Assembly (NCBI GenBank): GCA_020063185.1
Contig: JAGUUY010000064.1
Coordinates: forward strand, 1-43,918
Direction of reading: 5' to 3'
DNA from: Bacillota bacterium
Lineage (GTDB): Bacteria > Bacillota > Desulfotomaculia > Desulfotomaculales > Ammonificaceae
Length of the DNA stretch: 43,918 nt
Shown: positions 39,963-43,918 of the stretch, piece by piece
Layout: each line of letters starts with the position of its first letter
Position numbering within the stretch: the stretch's first letter is position 1
The notes under the pieces: model-generated
What the model was told of the DNA's origin: nothing
Databases searched by the model: none
The model's input: only the letters and a program-made list of their open reading frames with translations
Translations under genes and position numbers: made by a program

Positions 39963-40003
39963 AGCCCTGACCTGGTAGACTGGTGTCAGGGCTTTGCTTT
40001 TTT
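39963..40003 (+). terminator. Intrinsic terminator after ftsZ
   Basis: AGCCCTGAC pairs perfectly with GTCAGGGCT (nine pairs) around a 13-base loop, followed by TTTG and a run of T. It ends the cell-division transcript and separates it from spoIIGA. Confidence 0.8.
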
Positions 40004-40093
40004 ACCGCTCTTGAACTTGTTGGGTGTGTCTTTCATAATTCCCGGGTCGCCGGCATACTTTTTTAGAAATTCCTGGAGAACGGACGGGTCCCC

Positions 40094-40993
40094 ATGGCCG
40101 GGTATACCGTATACTTGGATGAACTTTTGGTGAACAACCTAATCATGAACTATGCAGTATTGCACCTGACGGCAAGGTTGGCCGGGGCGCCCTACCGTTT
40201 TCTCCGTTTGCTTACGGCGGCGCTCGTCGGCTCACTGTATTTTGTTGCCGTCTTTTTTCCTGAAACAGGCAACTATTACAATTTTACTAGTAAGTTCCTG
40301 GTTTCCGTTCTGGTTGTTTTCATAGCGTTCGGCCTGTTACCCTGGCGGCGATTTCTCAGTATTTGGGCCTTGTTCTTTGGCGTGTCTTTTGCGGTCGGCG
40401 GGGTGGTTTACGGAATCAACAGCCTGATTGTCAACTCCGGCGGCGGCGATATAGCGGGTTACCGGTATGTATTACCGGGAGTTATTGCCGCCCTGTTACT
40501 TGTGGCGGTCCTGGGTAAGAAAGGGAGAATCCTTCGCCGCCGCATTGCCGAAGGCTTCTTCCGGGTGCCGCTTGTTATTCTAGTGGGGAATAAAAAGGTA
40601 GAACTAGAAGCCTTACTGGATACCGGCAATCAGCTTACCGACCCGGTCAGCCGGTCTCCGGTAGTCATTGTCGAATACGACTCGGTCTGCGATTTCTTGC
40701 CGCCTAAACTTCGGGAGGTATTCGAAAGCAAATTCGAGCCTGATTTCACGGTTATCGGCGCAAACATTGAGGACCCGCAATGGGCGACTCGCCTGCGGCT
40801 CATCCCGTACCGTTCTCTCGGGAAAAGCGGCGGTTTGCTCGTGGGTTTTAAGCCGGACGCGGTGGAGGTTGTGTACGGGGGGAGGGTTGTGCGGGTGAAC
40901 AGGGTGGTTGTGGGTATCTACCGCCAGCGTTTAAGTCCGGAGGCGAAGTACAATGCGCTTTTGCACCCGCGGCTTGTCGAGGCGCTTCTATAA
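40094..40993 (+). CDS. spoIIGA: Sporulation sigma-E factor processing peptidase SpoIIGA
   Basis: SpoIIGA is a membrane-embedded aspartic protease that cleaves pro-sigma-E in the mother cell after septation. The N-terminal half has five hydrophobic segments (residues about 10-140). The cytoplasmic C-terminal half carries the aspartic protease motif LLDTGNQLTDP (Asp176-Thr-Gly), VVIVEYDSV and the closing IGxYxxxLS-like segment. Length is 299 residues, normal. The ATG has only a weak GGAGA upstream. It is separated from its target sigE by a 343-bp gap filled with repeats. Confidence 0.93.
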   Translation: MAGYTVYLDELLVNNLIMNYAVLHLTARLAGAPYRFLRLLTAALVGSLYFVAVFFPETGNYYNFTSKFLVSVLVVFIAFGLLPWRRFLSIWALFFGVSFAVGGVVYGINSLIVNSGGGDIAGYRYVLPGVIAALLLVAVLGKKGRILRRRIAEGFFRVPLVILVGNKKVELEALLDTGNQLTDPVSRSPVVIVEYDSVCDFLPPKLREVFESKFEPDFTVIGANIEDPQWATRLRLIPYRSLGKSGGLLVGFKPDAVEVVYGGRVVRVNRVVVGIYRQRLSPEAKYNALLHPRLVEALL

Positions 40994-40995
40994 CG

Positions 40996-41313
40996 GTTCA
41001 ACGTTCAAGCTCAAGGGATAGACCTTTGAGTCCGTTCACAGTTCACAGTTCGAAGTTAGGCTCAGACGGCATAGATCTTTAGGTCAGATAAGAATACACC
41101 ACACAGAATACAGAATAAAAAGATTTTGAATTCGGAATCCAAGGCTGATGGCTGACGGCTGATAGCTGACAGCTAGTTATAAAAGAATTGTTCACGGCGA
41201 TTCACCGTTACCCAGGTATGAAAATGATTTTTTATTGCTGTGCTTCAGTCTCCTATTAACGTTGAACGTTGAACGGACCCCAGAATGTTATCTATATTAG
41301 CTTGCACGTTGAA
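40996..41313. repeat. Composite heptad repeat region between spoIIGA and sigE
   Basis: The gap holds GTTCAAC, GTTCAAG (40996-41009), then a block shared with 10145-10205 that contains the hairpin AGACCTTTGAGTCC (41020-41033), then GTTCACA, GTTCACA, GTTCGAA (41034-41054), ACACAGA, ATACAGA (41101-41114), GCTGATG, GCTGACG, GCTGATA, GCTGACA (41144-41171), and GTTGAAC, GTTGAAC (41261-41274) followed by GGACCCC. Every array has period 7. GGAATCCAAGGCTGAT before the third array is identical to the block at 10196-10211. Confidence 0.85.
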
Positions 41314-41336
41314 CGATTTAGAAGGAGGGACGCGAT

Positions 41337-42056
41337 TTGTTTGCAAGATTTACATTCCGGCTGAGGCTTTTCATTGCGCGATGCCTGTTCCGCCTGGGAT
41401 GGCGGCGCCCCGGGTACTATGTAGGGGGGCCGGAAATATTGCCGCCGCCGCTAAGCGTTGACGAAGAAATGGTCCTCCTTGATAAACTTGAGGAGGGGGA
41501 CTTTTCCGTCCGCAATACGCTTATCGAAAGAAACCTCAGACTGGTGGTATACATCGCGCGTAAGTACGAAAGCACCGGTGTTAACGTGGAAGACCTGGTT
41601 TCAATAGGCACCATCGGCCTCATCAAGGCGGTGAACACGTTCAACCCGGAGCGTAAGGTTAAGCTCGCCACCTACGCGTCCCGGTGTATCGAGAACGAAA
41701 TCCTCATGCACTTACGTCGGCAGACAAGAATACGCCAGGAGATTTCCTTCGACGAGCCACTTAACACGGACTGGGACGGCAACGAACTGCTCCTTTCTGA
41801 TATCCTGGGCACAGACGACGATATAACCTCCAGGGGGGTGGAGGAGGAGGTCGACCGGAAGGTGCTCCGCCTTGCGCTGGACCGTTTAAACGGCCGCGAG
41901 CGGATCATCATGGAACTTCGCTTCGGCTTGGAGAGCGGGGAAGAAAAAACTCAGAAGGAGGTCGCGGACCTCTTGGGTATTTCCCAATCATACATTTCGC
42001 GCTTGGAGAAGCGCATCATCAAGCGTCTAAGGAAAGAGATGTACCGGCTCGCTTAA
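41337..42056 (+). CDS. sigE: RNA polymerase sporulation sigma-E factor (pro-form)
   Basis: Sigma-E directs the early mother-cell programme of sporulation. The 239-residue protein has an N-terminal pro-sequence of about 30 residues with a basic amphipathic helix, ending at the [13 protein letters not shown] motif where SpoIIGA cuts. It then shows region 2 ([35 protein letters not shown] and the [16 protein letters not shown]-contact helix) and region 4 ([12 protein letters not shown], then [22 protein letters not shown]). The start is TTG with GAAGGAGG eight bases upstream. sigG normally follows sigE in Firmicutes; here a convergent gene overlaps its stop by four bases. Confidence 0.96.
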   Translation: MFARFTFRLRLFIARCLFRLGWRRPGYYVGGPEILPPPLSVDEEMVLLDKLEEGDFSVRNTLIERNLRLVVYIARKYESTGVNVEDLVSIGTIGLIKAVNTFNPERKVKLATYASRCIENEILMHLRRQTRIRQEISFDEPLNTDWDGNELLLSDILGTDDDITSRGVEEEVDRKVLRLALDRLNGRERIIMELRFGLESGEEKTQKEVADLLGISQSYISRLEKRIIKRLRKEMYRLA

Positions 42057-42733
42057 ATCGCCTGGACGTCAAGAAACCAGTAGCCCTCCTTCAGGACGGC
42101 GTTCCCTTTTTTCAGGGTCAGCGGTCGGGAAAAGATGGGGCAATCGGTAATGACGGTATGATATTCTCCCGCTTCCCCCAAAGAATCCAGACCCGCCCTT
42201 TCGATTTCCAGTATCACGTCGATATTCAGCGTCTTGCCTAAAAACCGCTTGTCCAGAGCGCCTTCCCTGACGGCGATAATTACAGCCTTAAATCCGGTCC
42301 GGAATAGTTCGTCGAGCAGGGAGCGCCGCTCCCGTCGCCATAGCGGGAGATACGGTATGATACCCTCAAAGGAGCATATCTTCTCCACCCACTCGCGGTG
42401 GGCTTCGATGTCGATGTCGCCGAAAACGCCGATGTCTGTCCCGTTCGCTTGAAAATCTCGTATCGCGGCGGTGAATTCCCGCTCGTAACTTTCCCATGAA
42501 GCGGAACGGGTGACGAGCGGGACACCAAGGGCCGCGGCTTGTTTTTGCAGCAAGGCCGCCGGAAGGCCGTGAGACCTCGACCTTTCGCCGTCTTCCGCCA
42601 GCATGGTAAGAAGGAATGCCGGTCGTCCTCCCTGCCTGACGGTCCGGTAAAGCGCCAGGCACGAATCCTTCCCGCCGCTCCAGGAGCAGAAAAACGGCCG
42701 GCCTTGGACTTGGATCACCATGGTGCGCTGCAC
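42053..42733 (-). CDS. Dph6-like ATP pyrophosphatase (adenine nucleotide alpha hydrolase fold)
   Basis: The 226-residue protein has the PP-loop SGGKDS (about residues 18-23), which binds ATP pyrophosphate, and the family phrase GEAGEYHT near the end. It also has [16 protein letters not shown] in the middle. This resembles diphthine-ammonia ligase (Dph6) of archaea and eukaryotes, but bacteria lack diphthamide, so the substrate here is unknown; it may amidate or thiolate something else. The start is GTG at 42733 or ATG at 42721; ribosome sites do not decide. It follows the SH3-like gene by two bases and overlaps the sigE stop by four, convergently. Confidence 0.8.
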   Translation of the reverse strand: MQRTMVIQVQGRPFFCSWSGGKDSCLALYRTVRQGGRPAFLLTMLAEDGERSRSHGLPAALLQKQAAALGVPLVTRSASWESYEREFTAAIRDFQANGTDIGVFGDIDIEAHREWVEKICSFEGIIPYLPLWRRERRSLLDELFRTGFKAVIIAVREGALDKRFLGKTLNIDVILEIERAGLDSLGEAGEYHTVITDCPIFSRPLTLKKGNAVLKEGYWFLDVQAI

Positions 42734-42735
42734 CT

Positions 42736-43554
42736 TTAATCCCCGGCCACGAAAAAGGTCATCTTCCAGACGCCGTCCTTGTTTGTGAACATCGCCCTGT
42801 AGTCGATGGGACTGCGCACATACTCGGCGTTTACAAACCCGTAGCCTGAAGGGAGCTCAATTTTCGTCCATTTAGTTTCTTCATGGGACGTCTGACCGGC
42901 GAATTCCTGAGTTTCGCCGGGGTATACTTTGACGATATTGTGATTTAAACGGGTTATGACAGAAGAACTTTCATCCGGTTCCGCGTAAACATCGACATTA
43001 TCTGTAACAGCGGCGACGTGCAGGAAGGCGTCGTACTCGTCCGGGAAGCGCGAAAAAACATACGGTGCGATAAAAGATGACTTTTCCTGGTTGTAAAAAG
43101 CGCCTCCCAACGCCAGAACCTTGCCGAGTTCCGTCCATATTTCGGATTTTTCCGGATCGGCGTCAAGTTGCCAAAACTCCAGGAATCCGGTCATCCCGTC
43201 CGTCGCTCCGAAACTGTATTTGATATTGGCATGCACGTGCTGTTTGAGAAAGCCGACATCCTGTTTATTTACGGCTGTAATCAGCCTGTCGCGAAATTGC
43301 CTAAAGTCCGGGTTTTGATCGGCTTCATCCACCGGCGCCAACCGGGGCCCGTCATAGGCCTCGATTTGATCCTTACGCGCGCTGTTATCCGCACGGGCGC
43401 CGGCCTTTTGGGCAGGCCTTGGCGAGTCTTTACGGTCGTCCAGAGTTGTGACGTTGTTGCCGGGGGTGCGCGGGAGGTAATCGCGGAGGACCATAAAAAC
43501 AGAGCCGGAGATAAAAAATATAAGCAGCGCCGTAATTAAGTACCGGTATTTCAT
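42736..43554 (-). CDS. Exported protein with bacterial SH3-like domain
   Basis: The 272-residue protein starts with a membrane anchor or signal segment (about 5-23, YLITALLIFFISGSVFMVL), then a charged linker rich in Asp, Arg and Ala. The middle domain (about 83-175) includes FRQFRDRLITAVNKQDVGFLKQH and resembles small helical domains of exported Firmicutes proteins. The C-terminal domain (about 180-250) shows VDVYAEPDESSSVITRLNHNIVKV and W.KIELPSGYGFVNAEYVRSP, a bacterial SH3-like pattern. It probably acts at the cell wall. The gene lies upstream of the Dph6-like gene with a two-base gap. Confidence 0.72.
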   Translation of the reverse strand: MKYRYLITALLIFFISGSVFMVLRDYLPRTPGNNVTTLDDRKDSPRPAQKAGARADNSARKDQIEAYDGPRLAPVDEADQNPDFRQFRDRLITAVNKQDVGFLKQHVHANIKYSFGATDGMTGFLEFWQLDADPEKSEIWTELGKVLALGGAFYNQEKSSFIAPYVFSRFPDEYDAFLHVAAVTDNVDVYAEPDESSSVITRLNHNIVKVYPGETQEFAGQTSHEETKWTKIELPSGYGFVNAEYVRSPIDYRAMFTNKDGVWKMTFFVAGD

Positions 43555-43601
43555 TTAACAACACCTCTTTTTTTAGAAGACGTTCATGAGTCAGTCACCA
43601 T

Positions 43602-43637
43602 CAAAATCTGAGAAATGGGCTTTCCCGATTTCTCAGA
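43602..43637 (-). terminator. Intrinsic terminator after the AAA ATPase gene
   Basis: TCTGAGAAAT pairs with ATTTCTCAGA, extended by GGG/CCC with one bulged base, around a CTTT loop (43607-43637). On the minus strand it is followed by TTTT. It lies between the ATPase stop and the SH3-like gene. Confidence 0.6.
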
Positions 43638-43670
43638 CTCGGGACTTTAGACTTTCGACTCGGGACTTAT
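43636..43670. repeat. Tandem 7-bp array, GACTCGG/GACTTTA type (five units)
   Basis: Units are GACTCGG, GACTTTA, GACTTTC, GACTCGG and GACTTAT in exact register. The stop codon of the minus-strand ATPase gene (43647-43649) and its last few codons lie inside the array. Confidence 0.75.
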
Positions 43671-43918
43671 TTTCATAAGGTAATTGTCCATGTTGTTTAA
43701 AAAGTCCTTGTAAACGCGGTAGTAATCGGTTTCCGCATACTCGATGCGCTTGACGGGGATGTGATCGAAGCTGTAGATTGTTGCCCCGGGTAGCGCAAGG
43801 AGGATCGGCGAGTGACAGGCCAGGATGAACTGTGCGTTGCCGCCACGGCTGGTTTCATTGAGTATGGCCAGCAGTTCGAGTTGTTTGCGCGGGGAGAGGG
43901 CGGTCTCGGGTTCGTCCA
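43647..43918 (-). CDS. AAA family ATPase, C-terminal part
   Basis: About 90 codons of a minus-strand gene run off the right edge of the window. The visible part begins at a Walker B motif, DEPETALSPRKQLELLAIL, and continues with AQFILACHSPILLALPG, where the histidine is the switch residue of ABC/AAA ATPases of the SMC/RecF type. This matches the predicted AAA ATPases (ABC-like fold) that are common in Firmicutes. Function cannot be judged without the N-terminus. Its last residues and stop codon (TAA, 43647-43649) lie within a 7-bp-period array, so the tail looks replaced or extended by repeat sequence. Confidence 0.8.
   Translation of the reverse strand, partial: DEPETALSPRKQLELLAILNETSRGGNAQFILACHSPILLALPGATIYSFDHIPVKRIEYAETDYYRVYKDFLNNMDNYLMKISPESKV

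Overview
This window looks like a chromosome segment of a spore-forming, GC-rich Bacillota of the Clostridia/Desulfotomaculia kind (Peptococcaceae-like). I infer this from the fusion of a complete dcw cell-wall/division cluster with the sporulation genes spoVD, spoVE, spoIIGA and sigE, from the Bacillus-type order ffh-rpsP-khpA-ylqD-rimM-trmD-rplS-lepB-rbgA-rnhB-yraN, from frequent TTG/GTG starts, and from a selenocysteine tRNA. Species cannot be named from this evidence.

Layout. 1-3.6 kb: the end of queA, a small membrane protein, L-lactate dehydrogenase (minus), a broken rubrerythrin start, a small unknown gene and rarA. 3.6-8.3 kb: an intergenic zone with 7-bp-period repeats and tRNA-Sec behind a perfect sigma-A promoter, then unknown genes (a Cys-motif protein and two related membrane proteins), comM on the minus strand and a LiaF-like membrane protein. 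9.0-15.9 kb (minus): the translation/secretion block from ffh down to yraN, with a likely promoter upstream of ffh and a second one in front of rplS. 16.2-19.7 kb (minus): an SRPBCC protein, a class III aminotransferase and an MFS exporter. 19.9-42.1 kb (plus): the dcw/sporulation cluster mraZ-rsmH-ftsL-spoVD-murE-murF-mraY-murD-spoVE-murG-murC-murB-murA-divIB-ylxW-ylxX-sbp-ftsZ-spoIIGA-sigE. It is headed by three 10-bp direct repeats that look like an MraZ operator. 42.1-43.9 kb (minus): a Dph6-like ATP pyrophosphatase, an SH3-like exported protein and the end of an AAA ATPase.

How the genes fit together. The plus-strand cluster makes UDP-MurNAc-pentapeptide (MurA, B, C, D, E, F), moves it onto lipid (MraY, MurG), and supplies a SEDS polymerase/PBP pair with the division proteins DivIB, FtsL and FtsZ. 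It ends with the protease/sigma pair that switches on the mother-cell programme. ftsA is absent between sbp and ftsZ, and sigG does not follow sigE.

The most unusual signal is outside the genes. Many intergenic gaps, including gaps inside operons, carry short tandem arrays whose consensus differs from array to array but whose period is always 7 bp. Several arrays begin or end at a stop codon. Some are joined by shared non-tandem blocks, including a 15-nt hairpin (GGACY-loop-GGTCY) that keeps pairing through base changes. This looks like a dispersed composite element family, comparable in style to the heptanucleotide STRR repeats of heterocystous cyanobacteria.
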